Shown: positions 1 through 8,100 of the stretch, piece by piece | Layout: every line of letters starts with the position of its first letter | How positions within the stretch are numbered: the first letter of the stretch is position 1 | Source of the DNA: CAZJDM01 sp964544765 | GTDB lineage: Bacteria > Bdellovibrionota_B > Oligoflexia > CAYFLR01 | Length of the DNA: 27,378 nt | Direction: 5' to 3' | NCBI GenBank assembly: GCA_964544765.1 | Contig: CAZJDM010000049.1 | Coordinates: forward strand, 1 to 27,378 | The notes under the pieces: model-generated | Database searches by the model: none | Told to the model about the DNA's origin: nothing | Seen by the model: the letters and a program-made list of their open reading frames with translations, nothing else | Program-made: the position numbers and the translations under genes

Positions 1-43
1 AATCAAATTTTTTTTATTTTTCATGTCAAGGTGGGGTCTAGGC

Positions 44-637
44 CTAACTTACATTACAATAATCCAAAAAACTATTAAACAGGTCACTATGGACATTACT
101 TCGAAGCAAAGAATAGCCAAACATGCCTGGAGTAAATGGTTTTAGGTTTTGGTAGTTTTTTTCTCTAACGCTGTGAGGAGTTTCTTCAAATAAGAAAAAC
201 TCATATTCAAAAGCTAGTTTAGCCCCAAAACCCGCTTGCTCTAGTCTTTGCAATGTTCTTTTGAGGATATTTCGTGGACAAATAGGGTGAGGCGCTTTAC
301 CATCATTTGCAACAAAATCAGCGATAAAGAATGGGGTTTTTTCATCAGGGATAGTGCGCTCGGTATTTCCATCAATACGAATCAGAGCGTCAGGATAGGC
401 AGTGTGCCAACCTGTAAATTGAGTATTGTCATAAAGAACATCATCAACATCCCACCCAAAAACACAGTCACAAAAGCCTCCAGTTTTGCGATAAATGGAG
501 GCAAACTTATCCAAAGAAATATATTTTCCTCGATGAACTCCATCTATGTCAATAATAGCAATCTTTACATGACTAATGCCCTTTTTATTATACTCGTCTA
601 ATATTTTGTTTATATCCCTTGTGTCTTGATTTACCAC
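44..637 (-). pseudogene. Glutamine synthetase family protein, truncated (GlnA/PuuA-like N-terminal part)
   Basis: This is the N-terminal 197 residues of a glutamine synthetase family ligase, which in intact form couples ATP hydrolysis to joining ammonia or an amine to glutamate. Seen: the beta-grasp domain motif DIDGVHRGKYIS near residues 30-41, and the start of the catalytic domain with the metal-binding E144-Y-E146 pair in FEYEFFLF. The reading frame then stops at DYCNVS, whereas family members run to about 440-470 residues. The ATP-binding and most active-site regions are therefore missing. The stop is followed by further stops, and no GS-like continuation is visible in the 43 bases to the window edge. 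The start is GTG at 637, preceded by a strong AAGGAGG at the right distance. It lies 28 bases after the aldehyde dehydrogenase, so the two form an operon. The long D-x-DG-x-x-RGKYIS form recalls PuuA-type gamma-glutamyl-amine ligases more than housekeeping GlnA (inference). An insertion or deletion at the window edge is the likely cause of the break. Confidence 0.8.
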
Positions 638-665
638 AGTTCCTCCTTAGGTACTCTTATTTTTT

Positions 666-2051
666 TCAAACCTTAAGTTTAAAATGAATAGCTTGTCGAC
701 GAGTTAACGCATAAAAACCATATTTTGAAAGAGTTGATCCTAAACCGCTGTCTTTTATCCCGGTCCATGGGAGAGCTGGATCAAGATAGTCACAACGATT
801 CATAAAAATAGTTCCCGCATTGGTCATAGAAGCAAAATACCTAGCTTTTTCAACATCTTTAGTAAAAATTGCGGCAGTTAACCCAAAATCTGAATCATTA
901 GCTAATTGAACAGCTTCATCATCATTTTTTACTTTCATAATGGGTAAAATTGGTCCAAAGTTTTCGTCTTGCATGATAGACATATCATGGTTAACATTCA
1001 CAACTAAAGTAGGTTCAAAAAAAGTTCCCTTTTGGATAGTTTTGACCTTTCCTCCTAGGATGACTTGCGCGCCTTTATCCACGGCATCTTGGATTTGTTT
1101 AACCATCTCTTGACTAGCGTGTGGAGAAGACAGTGGACCCATGGTAGTTTCAGATTTCATGGGATCTCCCAAGATATGCTTTTCAATATTGGATTTAACC
1201 TTACTTAGGAAATTATCATAAATTGTCTCATGAACATATATCCTTTCAATACCACAACAGGATTGACCAGCATTATACATCGCGCCGTCAACAATCGTGT
1301 CTGCGGCATATTCTATATCCGCGTCAGATGCTATGTATGCAGCGTCTTTACCACCTAGTTCCAAACCACATCCAATGAATCGAGTTGATACATGTTGATA
1401 AATTTTGTGTCCGGCAGAAACAGAACCGGTAAAAACAACATGATCAATAGGAGTGTTTTTGATAAGTTTTTCGGTGGTTGGATGGTCAATAATAATATTT
1501 TGGATTAAATTAGAATACCCTCCCATTTGAGCAAAAGCCTTTTCCAGATGAAATCCGATAGAAGGAGTTAAACTTGAGTGCTTTAAAATCACAGTATTTC
1601 CACATAGTAACGCGGTCGCTATACTATTGATTGCTGTTAATAATGGATAGTTCCAAGGCGCAATAGTAAAAACAACACCTAAAGGTACGTGCTCTATTTG
1701 ACGAAGAAAGTTTTCTTTAGAGGGTAATTCATCAGGAGTTAATGTTTCTTTTGCTATTTTACATAAATAATCAGCTCTTTCAAAAAAACCATCAATTTCA
1801 TTAAAAGAGTGTGTCAAGGGTCGGCCCATCTGATTGGTAATATCAATAGCAACTTTTTCACGATTAGTATGAAAGTAGTTGAGAGCCTTTTTTACTAGCT
1901 CTACCCGTTCTTCAACGGATTCTTTGGACCACTCGTTAAAAGCATTCTTAGCCTTATTAACTTTATCTGATGCTTCAGCAAAAGTATCATAGGGATAGGT
2001 TTGATCTATTTCTTGGGTAAAAGGATTTAAACATGTAAGATTTTTTGACAT
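666..2051 (-). CDS. NAD(P)-dependent aldehyde dehydrogenase (succinate-semialdehyde dehydrogenase-like)
   Basis: A complete 461-residue aldehyde dehydrogenase that oxidises an aldehyde to a carboxylic acid with NAD(P)+ in the cytoplasm. Seen: the Rossmann-type segment APWNYPLLTAINSIATAL, the cofactor loop FTGSVSAG, the general-base glutamate E231 in GLELGGKD, and the catalytic cysteine C265 in NAGQSCCG. The spacing between these residues is normal for the family. The C-terminal PWTGIKDSGLG signature is also present. The length suits the short, YneI/Sad-like succinate-semialdehyde branch. The ATG start follows AGGAG about ten bases upstream. It is the first gene of an operon with the truncated glutamine synthetase, 28 bases downstream. 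That pairing suggests oxidation of an aldehyde from polyamine or GABA-type catabolism (inference); the exact substrate cannot be read from sequence. Confidence 0.93.
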   Translation of the reverse strand: MSKNLTCLNPFTQEIDQTYPYDTFAEASDKVNKAKNAFNEWSKESVEERVELVKKALNYFHTNREKVAIDITNQMGRPLTHSFNEIDGFFERADYLCKIAKETLTPDELPSKENFLRQIEHVPLGVVFTIAPWNYPLLTAINSIATALLCGNTVILKHSSLTPSIGFHLEKAFAQMGGYSNLIQNIIIDHPTTEKLIKNTPIDHVVFTGSVSAGHKIYQHVSTRFIGCGLELGGKDAAYIASDADIEYAADTIVDGAMYNAGQSCCGIERIYVHETIYDNFLSKVKSNIEKHILGDPMKSETTMGPLSSPHASQEMVKQIQDAVDKGAQVILGGKVKTIQKGTFFEPTLVVNVNHDMSIMQDENFGPILPIMKVKNDDEAVQLANDSDFGLTAAIFTKDVEKARYFASMTNAGTIFMNRCDYLDPALPWTGIKDSGLGSTLSKYGFYALTRRQAIHFKLKV

Positions 2052-2453
2052 TTAATATAATCTCCTAATATTTTTTTCTATCTTAATTATTTTTCACTCT
2101 TTATGTAATAAATAGAACAGAAAACTAACCTAAAATGAACCACTTTGTCCAGGTTAAAATTTTAATGGGTTTTTTAAGGATTTGGCTAAATTTGTCATAG
2201 CGACGCAATACAAAAAATTTTATAGAGATCAAAAGGCGGGATTTCTTATGGTATGTTGCTCTAGTACAATTAAACCAGTTTGAGGATATTTATAAATGAG
2301 ATCAGTTTTAATTTGGCAAAAGTCTTATGATTAAATAAGTCCTTGTCGGCAGGGTTCATTCCTCGATGTTTTTTATCATTCATAGTTGGAAGCCTTGGTC
2401 AAAATGGGTATTGACAATACAGTGTTTCTTTAAATGGGCATAAGCAAATGTTT
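2052..2453. other. Gene-poor gap between ALDH and the vapBC pair
   Basis: About 400 bases without an intact gene. It holds the 5' leader of the ALDH gene (AGGAG before its ATG) and, between about 2150 and 2383 on the minus strand, short frames that may be the decayed remains of a DUF434-like gene, listed separately. No tRNA, terminator-grade hairpin or insertion-sequence pair was recognised. Confidence 0.5.
2270..2383 (-). pseudogene. Possible remnant of a DUF434-like gene
   Basis: A 37-codon frame beginning ATG at 2383. It contains HRGMNPADKDLF and a trailing LK, which fits the RG-x-x-P-x-D-x-x-LF opening that I recall for DUF434 proteins. The frame then ends after LKLV. In another frame just beyond the stop the string RATYHKKS appears, reminiscent of the RQR...RA(T/S)CS stretch that follows LKLVG in that family. 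This would mean deletions and a frameshift. No convincing ribosome-binding site is present. The match rests on memory of a family pattern over a short stretch and could be chance. Confidence 0.3.
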
Positions 2454-2858
2454 CTATTTTTTTGGAATAAACAGCTTAACTTTAGGAAAATAAGTTCTGT
2501 ATCGGTTAATGTCTCTAGTTAGTAAACCATGACCTTCAATAGCTGCATGTGCTCCGATAATAAAATCTGGCAGAGGGGAAGTTTTTTTACCATCTCTTTT
2601 TTTGTATTGCAAAAAACATTTACCAGCCAAAAAAGCTGCTTCCCAGGGAATAGCTAGCCTTTTAAACATAGACGAGGGTAGTGATTCTTCTAGTGTTTCG
2701 ATTCGGCTAAACCTGATTGATACTTCACTGTATATTATTGGATTAATAGCAAGTTCGTTATCTTCTGCCAGCTCTGCTAATAACTTTGATGAAGATTCAA
2801 ACCAGACTTTGTCTTTAGTAAAAACATCGAGGATAACATTACTATCAACTAAGATCAC
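2454..2858 (-). CDS. vapC: PIN-domain toxin, VapC-like ribonuclease
   Basis: A 134-residue PIN-domain protein, the usual size of the toxin of type II VapBC systems. Toxins of this family are Mg2+-dependent endoribonucleases. Seen: the expected acidic active-site residues D5 in ILVDSNVILD, E45 in YSEVS, D98 in LPDFIIGAHA and D116 in LLTRD, followed by the typical RY...YFP-x-V ending. The start is GTG at 2858. It overlaps the antitoxin's TGA stop by four bases (GTGA), so translation is probably coupled to the antitoxin. The family assignment is firm. The RNA target is unknown, and all four catalytic acids are intact, so the toxin looks functional. Confidence 0.9.
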   Translation of the reverse strand: MILVDSNVILDVFTKDKVWFESSSKLLAELAEDNELAINPIIYSEVSIRFSRIETLEESLPSSMFKRLAIPWEAAFLAGKCFLQYKKRDGKKTSPLPDFIIGAHAAIEGHGLLTRDINRYRTYFPKVKLFIPKK

Positions 2859-3073
2859 CTTACTAGCTCCATTATTTCATCAGTCGACATTTTTATATCT
2901 CCTTTTCCCTGCATGTGCCTAATTAGGTCTCGACCCCTGCTTTTTTCATCTTGTTTGATGATTATAACTTGATTTCCTGAAATTACAAATTGCACCTCAC
3001 AGTTAGGTAAAAATCCAAACTTTTCTCTAATATGCTGGGGTATAGTTATTTGTCCCTTAGAAGTTATTTTCAT
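2855..3073 (-). CDS. vapB: AbrB/SpoVT-type antitoxin of the VapBC pair
   Basis: A 72-residue swapped-hairpin AbrB-type DNA-binding protein, the antitoxin partner of the PIN toxin just downstream. Seen: the classic opening MKITSKGQITIPQHIREKFG and a C-terminal tail with DEIMELVR, the part that in this family wraps the toxin. An in-frame extension of 50 residues upstream exists. I chose the internal ATG at 3073 because AGGAAAG lies six bases before it and because the family begins exactly at MKITSKGQ. The gene overlaps the toxin by four bases. Antitoxins of this kind repress their own promoter alone or with the toxin. The perfect dyad immediately upstream is a good candidate operator. Confidence 0.88.
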   Translation of the reverse strand: MKITSKGQITIPQHIREKFGFLPNCEVQFVISGNQVIIIKQDEKSRGRDLIRHMQGKGDIKMSTDEIMELVR

Positions 3074-3085
3074 AAAAAACTTTCC

Positions 3086-3139
3086 TATGGTAAGAGTAAT
3101 ACTATTATTAATCTTACCATATTTGAGATTTATCTTCAA
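3086..3139 (-). promoter_or_regulatory. vapBC promoter with overlapping 10-bp perfect dyad operator
   Basis: On the minus strand a candidate promoter reads TTGAAG (3134-3139), a 17-base spacer and TAAGAT (3111-3116). A perfect inverted repeat with arms TATGGTAAGA (3086-3095) and TCTTACCATA (3112-3121) and a 16-base centre covers the -10 box and the start of the leader. The arm-to-arm spacing is 26 bases, close to two and a half helical turns. Position and symmetry fit autorepression by the antitoxin, as established for VapBC families. The binding itself is inferred. Confidence 0.6.
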
Positions 3140-3216
3140 CTGTTTTATTACAAGTACCAGATGTTTCATTATTATGTTATATCTTAACCAATGATTATAG
3201 AATTTCTGGAGATAAA

Positions 3217-4389
3217 ATGACATTGCAAGATAGAAAATTATGGCGAAGTGAAAGATTACAAAAAGGCCTTAAAACTGTTTATGTCAGCGCAATTATTAAT
3301 ATTTTACTAGCTATTAGTAAAGTTATTGTCGGAACCTTGAGTCATTCAACTTCTCTAGTAGCTGATGGTATACATTCGTTTGGAGACTTAATAACTGATG
3401 CGGCGGTATTTGTTGGAATGACAATGGGGGGAAAAGAAGCTGATGAAAGTCATCCTTACGGTCATGGTAAATTTGAAACCCTTGTTACCCTTTCAATAGC
3501 TATTTTTCTTCTTGGTTTGGCTCTAGGAATTATTTACCAAGCCATATTAAAGATTTATAGTCCTGATTTAAATGTTCCTGAGACGATTGCTTTGTGGGTT
3601 GCTGGTATATCTATCTTATTAAAGGAAGGGTTGTACCAATATACTATTAGGGTGGGGCGTAAGATAAATTGTTCGGTAATGATCGCCAACGCCTGGCATC
3701 ATAGATCCGATGCTATTTCCTCAGTTGTAGCTTTGTTAGCCATTATAGGCGCTATATCGGGCTATCCGATGCTTGATCCATTAGGAGCGGTATTCATTGC
3801 GTTTATATTGGGGTGGGCCGGCTATAAAATAGGAGTAGAAGCTTTAAAAGAATTAATGGAAACTGCTATTGATGAGAAATCAACTCAAAAAATTATAAAT
3901 AATATCATGGCGATAAACGGAGTAAATGCGGCACATTCTTTTAAGGCGAGGAGACTTGGACCGGATATTTGGGTTGATATTCATATTGAAGTTTTTCCTT
4001 TTTGCTCTGTCACTGAAGGTCATCAAATTGCCGAAAGGGTTCGTTTAAAAATATTAACTGAAATGACTAGTGTTAGTGAGGTAATGGTTCATATTGATAC
4101 AGAAGAAGATCTTTATGAACATCACATGATTGAATCACATATTAAATATAACCGAGAAGAATTAACAAAAATAGTGGCCAAAGAGATTGAGGATTTGGAA
4201 AACTTAATCATTGTTTCTATAACCCCTCATTATGTCGCTAATGGAATAATTTTGGATATATTCTTGACAAGTAAAGATATTGCCTTCATAAATGAACTTT
4301 GTAAGCAGACAAAAAGGCTGAAAAATTGTTTATTGGAGAAATATATCGACATAGTTGATGTTAGAACCTTTCAATCTTTAGATTTGTAA
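3217..4389 (+). CDS. Cation diffusion facilitator (CDF) family metal exporter
   Basis: A 390-residue inner-membrane metal/proton antiporter of the cation diffusion facilitator family. Seen: an N-terminal membrane domain with the metal-site helix LVADGIHSFGDLITD (D50, H53, D57) and the histidine-rich loop HPYGHGKFE. The second site helix NAWHHRSDAISS holds H161 and D165, and a C-terminal cytoplasmic ferredoxin-like domain follows, in which HIDTEED is typical. The protein is longer than the usual 290-300 residues. The extra part is C-terminal, roughly from residue 300 on, and may be a second cytoplasmic regulatory module. The D-x6-D spacing in the first helix resembles the magnetosome/manganese-like branch rather than zinc YiiP, so the metal is uncertain. 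The ATG at 3217 follows GGAGAT. It is divergent from vapBC and 39 bases ahead of the amidotransferase. Confidence 0.92.
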   Translation: MTLQDRKLWRSERLQKGLKTVYVSAIINILLAISKVIVGTLSHSTSLVADGIHSFGDLITDAAVFVGMTMGGKEADESHPYGHGKFETLVTLSIAIFLLGLALGIIYQAILKIYSPDLNVPETIALWVAGISILLKEGLYQYTIRVGRKINCSVMIANAWHHRSDAISSVVALLAIIGAISGYPMLDPLGAVFIAFILGWAGYKIGVEALKELMETAIDEKSTQKIINNIMAINGVNAAHSFKARRLGPDIWVDIHIEVFPFCSVTEGHQIAERVRLKILTEMTSVSEVMVHIDTEEDLYEHHMIESHIKYNREELTKIVAKEIEDLENLIIVSITPHYVANGIILDIFLTSKDIAFINELCKQTKRLKNCLLEKYIDIVDVRTFQSLDL

Positions 4390-4428
4390 ACGTGAATTTT
4401 CACACGATCCGACTATTTAGGTTAAGTT

Positions 4429-5151
4429 ATGTTAATTGGTATTATTAAATGTGATACGATCAAAGATGAAAATCTAAAAAAATATGGAGATCATGATACC
4501 TTTTTTATCTCTTTGTTGCGTCAGGTTAATCCTAAATTAAGATTTAAAGTATATGATGCCTTGCTAGAAATTTTTCCTGCTCAATTAAATGAATGTGCGG
4601 CCTATATTATAACAGGGAGTTCTCTGAGTATTTATGAAGATACATCTTGGATGCAAAACCTGAAAAATTTGATTTTAAAACTGCATTCAAGCTCAATACC
4701 TGTAGCCGGTATTTGTTTTGGACATCAATTGATAGCCTCTGCTTTAGGAGGAAAAGTAGAGTTATCACCAAAAGGATGGGGAATTGGGGTTATATCTTAT
4801 CCTATTCACCTCCATAAAGATTGGATGTCACCCTCAATGAAAGATTTTTCACTATTGTATTCCCATCAAGATCAAGTAATTGAGCCCCCTATGGGAGCCG
4901 AAGTGTTGGCGGGAGGAGATTTTTGCCCTTACGCTATGTTACAAATTGATAAAATTATCACCATGCAAGGACATCCTGAGTTTGAAAGGAACTTTTTAAA
5001 GGATGTTATTTTATCAAGAAAAGACAGAATAAAGCCTGAGACCTTAAAAACCGGTATTGATTCACTAAGTCTTAAGACTGATCACCAAATAATCGCTAGC
5101 TGGATCGTCAATTTCTTATCAACAGAATCTTCTAGTATGGTTGGTATATAG
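4429..5151 (+). CDS. Class I glutamine amidotransferase domain protein
   Basis: A stand-alone 240-residue class I (triad) glutamine amidotransferase or gamma-glutamyl hydrolase. Seen: the nucleophile C96 in AGICFGHQLIASALGG and the partner residues H182 and E184 in QGHPEF, so the Cys-His-Glu triad is complete. The sequence is closer to the GMP-synthase-like stand-alone group than to PuuD. Proteins of this group often have unknown acceptors. Some hydrolyse gamma-glutamyl amides in amine catabolism, which would fit the nearby GS-like and ALDH genes on the other strand (inference). The ATG lies 39 bases after the CDF stop, so the two are probably co-transcribed. It ends at the hairpin at 5155-5192. 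Confidence 0.85.
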   Translation: MLIGIIKCDTIKDENLKKYGDHDTFFISLLRQVNPKLRFKVYDALLEIFPAQLNECAAYIITGSSLSIYEDTSWMQNLKNLILKLHSSSIPVAGICFGHQLIASALGGKVELSPKGWGIGVISYPIHLHKDWMSPSMKDFSLLYSHQDQVIEPPMGAEVLAGGDFCPYAMLQIDKIITMQGHPEFERNFLKDVILSRKDRIKPETLKTGIDSLSLKTDHQIIASWIVNFLSTESSSMVGI

Positions 5152-5154
5152 ATT

Positions 5155-5192
5155 AACAAGATGGATGGTACAGCTGTTCCATTCATCTTGTT
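5155..5192. terminator. Bidirectional hairpin terminator between convergent genes
   Basis: A 14-bp stem with one G-T wobble: left arm 5155-5168 (AACAAGATGGATGG) and right arm 5179-5192 (CCATTCATCTTGTT), with a 10-base centre. It begins three bases after the stop of the plus-strand amidotransferase and ends three bases before the stop of the minus-strand giant gene. It can therefore end both transcripts. The T-tracts are weak on both sides. Confidence 0.75.
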
Positions 5193-5195
5193 GAA

Positions 5196-8100
5196 TTATT
5201 TATGCAAAATGCCTAAAATAGCGTTTCCTACAGTTCGGGGAGTTGGAGGCTTGGTGTAAATATTTAACTCGTAATCTTTGTTGTAAGGAGAAATATTAAG
5301 CTGTTCTCCTTCGACTATCAAAGTTACGCTTCCTCCCGGATCAAATCCCATTGCGTCTACCGCGCCATTTTTTAACATAATATTAGCTAAATCGACATGG
5401 GTCGCTCCAACGCTTTCTCTAATTCGACCATTAATAGCAACTACTATCAAGTCATTCTTGTCGTTAATACCAACAGCAATTTTGGGTCCACGCATATCTG
5501 TATAATCGATTCTAGCTGCTTGGGTAGCAATTGAATTATGTGTTTTCCAACCGCCTAGTTCCATATTAATAGCGACTTTACCATTTTTTACTAATAATGG
5601 TCCGGCTTCAATTGCGTCGTGTACACCTTCCCAGCCAGCAATAGAAACATCAAGGATGCTTCCCTCTTTCCAATTTTTTAGTTCCATATTTTCAGGAACC
5701 GAAACGGTTATTCCGGTGGGTAGTAGTGGCACCGATGAATTTTCACCCACGATTTTCTTAATAATCTTTTTTCCCGCAAAGCGATAAATTATACGACCTT
5801 TAGCGGGAATATCTTTTTTGTCATACATTAGATCGTAAAATATTGGTCGGTTTGATTTTTCTAAATTTCTGTCTTTTTTGGTAAAATCAATATTAGCGCC
5901 ATCCTTTGCTCTTACACTAAATCCATTATATAAATTAGCTCTCTTAATGGAAATAGAACCGTCTTTATTAAAAACCAAGGTTGATTTATTAAATAGAGGA
6001 AGAGAAAGAAATTCTGATTTAGCTATAATCATACCTAAGGGACTTCCAATAAATTCTTCTCCTATACCTAATTTACCAACTAACTCTGGATTTAAAATGT
6101 AACCACCGTTCCAAGCAAAAGATACCTTCTTTTTAGTTTTCTTTTTGAAGTCCTCAATTAAGGTTAAAACGGTTGCTCCTCTCCTATCTGCGAATGCGGT
6201 AACATAATCCCATAATGGTGTTTTTAGTTTTTTGGAGCTTTTCTGTCCGGACATATAAACCTGAATTAACGCTCCGGACCAAGGAGATCCGTCTTTATGT
6301 AAGCCATTGAGTTTATTTGATTTTAAAGGCAACTCTGACTTTTTTGGTTTTGGATTATTGGGTTTATTTTCTTGATTCATTAGATCTTGAAGAAATACTT
6401 TTATGGGAGTTCCATATTCGTCGGCATCTTTTTTTATTAATTGGAGTAATTTTTTCTCTCCATATTTTTTCACGCATTTTTGATAAAGACTTCCTTTTAA
6501 GAAGTTGTGAAATTCTTTGGGGGTTTGGATAGGAGTTGGATATGAAAGACTGGGGCGAATTCCAGCTGGTACCCATTGGATGTAACCATCATTCTTTTTA
6601 ATAGCTAGAAAATTACAAGAGAGATTACTTTTGGCAACTCCAATACGATATGACGGTAAATCAATCATATCTAATGAAATCATGTGATCGTCACCAATAC
6701 TTACAATAAAACCATCTTTCTTTTTAATCTTGTTGAGTTCATTTGACGCTTCTTTTCCCAGTTGAGCTAAATGGATTCCTGGGGAAAATACTTCGGTGGG
6801 AACAATGTTAAAAAGACCAGCCTCTTTTAGTATATTTATTTCTTTGGCGCAATCATTCTTTAGCCAATTGATAACCGATTTATATGAAGGATTTGCTGAT
6901 GCGAATTTAGAAATAAATAAAGTAACAACTCCTACTTTTTTCTTTTTTTGAATTTTTTTCTTATCTAGCTTTTGTCCAGAGGGTATTCCCAGTCGTTTTT
7001 TTAGTACATGTAGAACAAATAAATTCAATTCTGATTCTAGAGAATTTCCTCCCAATAAGGCAATGGGTCTTGTTGATTCAAGATCCTCCAGCATTCTTTT
7101 ACTGTCATCAATTTTAAAAGTGGTAGATGCCAGCAATTTTTTTGTACCTTCCATAATACTTTTATAATTTTTGAGAGGTGTTTCTGACAGCTTATCTAGG
7201 GGAAGCTTGGGAGCTATTTTTCTAAATCCTTCACCAATAACACCTAGAAGTTCTTGGTCGGTTAATTTTCTAAAAGGATAATGACGGCGGTTTCGATGAC
7301 GATAACTGAGAGAATGATCGACCACTAGTTTATCATTTCCTTCATAATAATCGAAAACGACATTTAGGAACTGTAAAAAAGTATGACGCTTTTCGTCATC
7401 TACTAGATGTCTATCAAGTATAGAAAGCGCAAAAGCCATGGCTTGACTTTTGGTTTCCTTTTCTTCCATACGAAAGTAACTGGGATCAATTAAGGATTTA
7501 AGGTGAATCATGTATTCCAATATAGTGTATCCGGACAAATACTTTCTATTTGAAGCAAAAATTGTCTGGTGAAAATCTGAATTATATTTGGTATTCCTTT
7601 CCTGAGCCTCTATAGCTTTGGTGAAGGTTAATTTCGATTCCTCTTTCACTTTAGTACAGAGCCATATTTGGTGTAAAAAATTGTCAAATGTCCTGATTAG
7701 AGCTTCAAGACTATAACGTTTTTTAACTACCTCACGATTATGAGCAGTAAGAGGCTTAATGGAATCTGGATCGATTATAAGTTCTGTTACAGCATTTAAT
7801 GTTTTTTTGTCGAATTGTTTTTTAGGAAACTCTAGAACATTGAGCCTTAAGGATTTATCTAGGAACTCACCAACAACTTCACTAAATACTTCTTCTGGAT
7901 CATATCGATTAGTTAAAATAGGAACCTCACAAGCGGAACTTTCAATAATGGGGAGTCCCCGTCCTTCTTGTTCACTAGGCAAAAGGACCAGATCAGTAAC
8001 TCCGATAACATTTTCAATCAGAATTCTTTCTAATTTATCCTTCTCAAATTTTTTATTTGTCTCGGTTCCGAAAGAGAAAGCTAAGAAAACTCTTTCTCTA

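Noticed and set aside
1..24. Start of a new minus-strand gene (ATG at 24, MKNKKNLI)
   Set aside because: Only eight codons are visible, there is no clear ribosome-binding site, and the composition is pure AT; not enough to call.
248..601. A 117-codon plus-strand frame over the GS fragment
   Set aside because: It is antisense to the recognisable GS N-terminal domain and has no supporting signal.
3074..3223. A 50-residue N-terminal extension of the antitoxin
   Set aside because: The extension would cover the promoter and dyad, has no homology, and a well-placed AGGAAAG precedes the internal ATG where the AbrB domain begins.
4391..4406. GTGAA/TTCAC palindrome between the CDF and amidotransferase genes
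   Set aside because: The loop would be two bases and the stem only five, so it is likely chance in a 39-base spacer.
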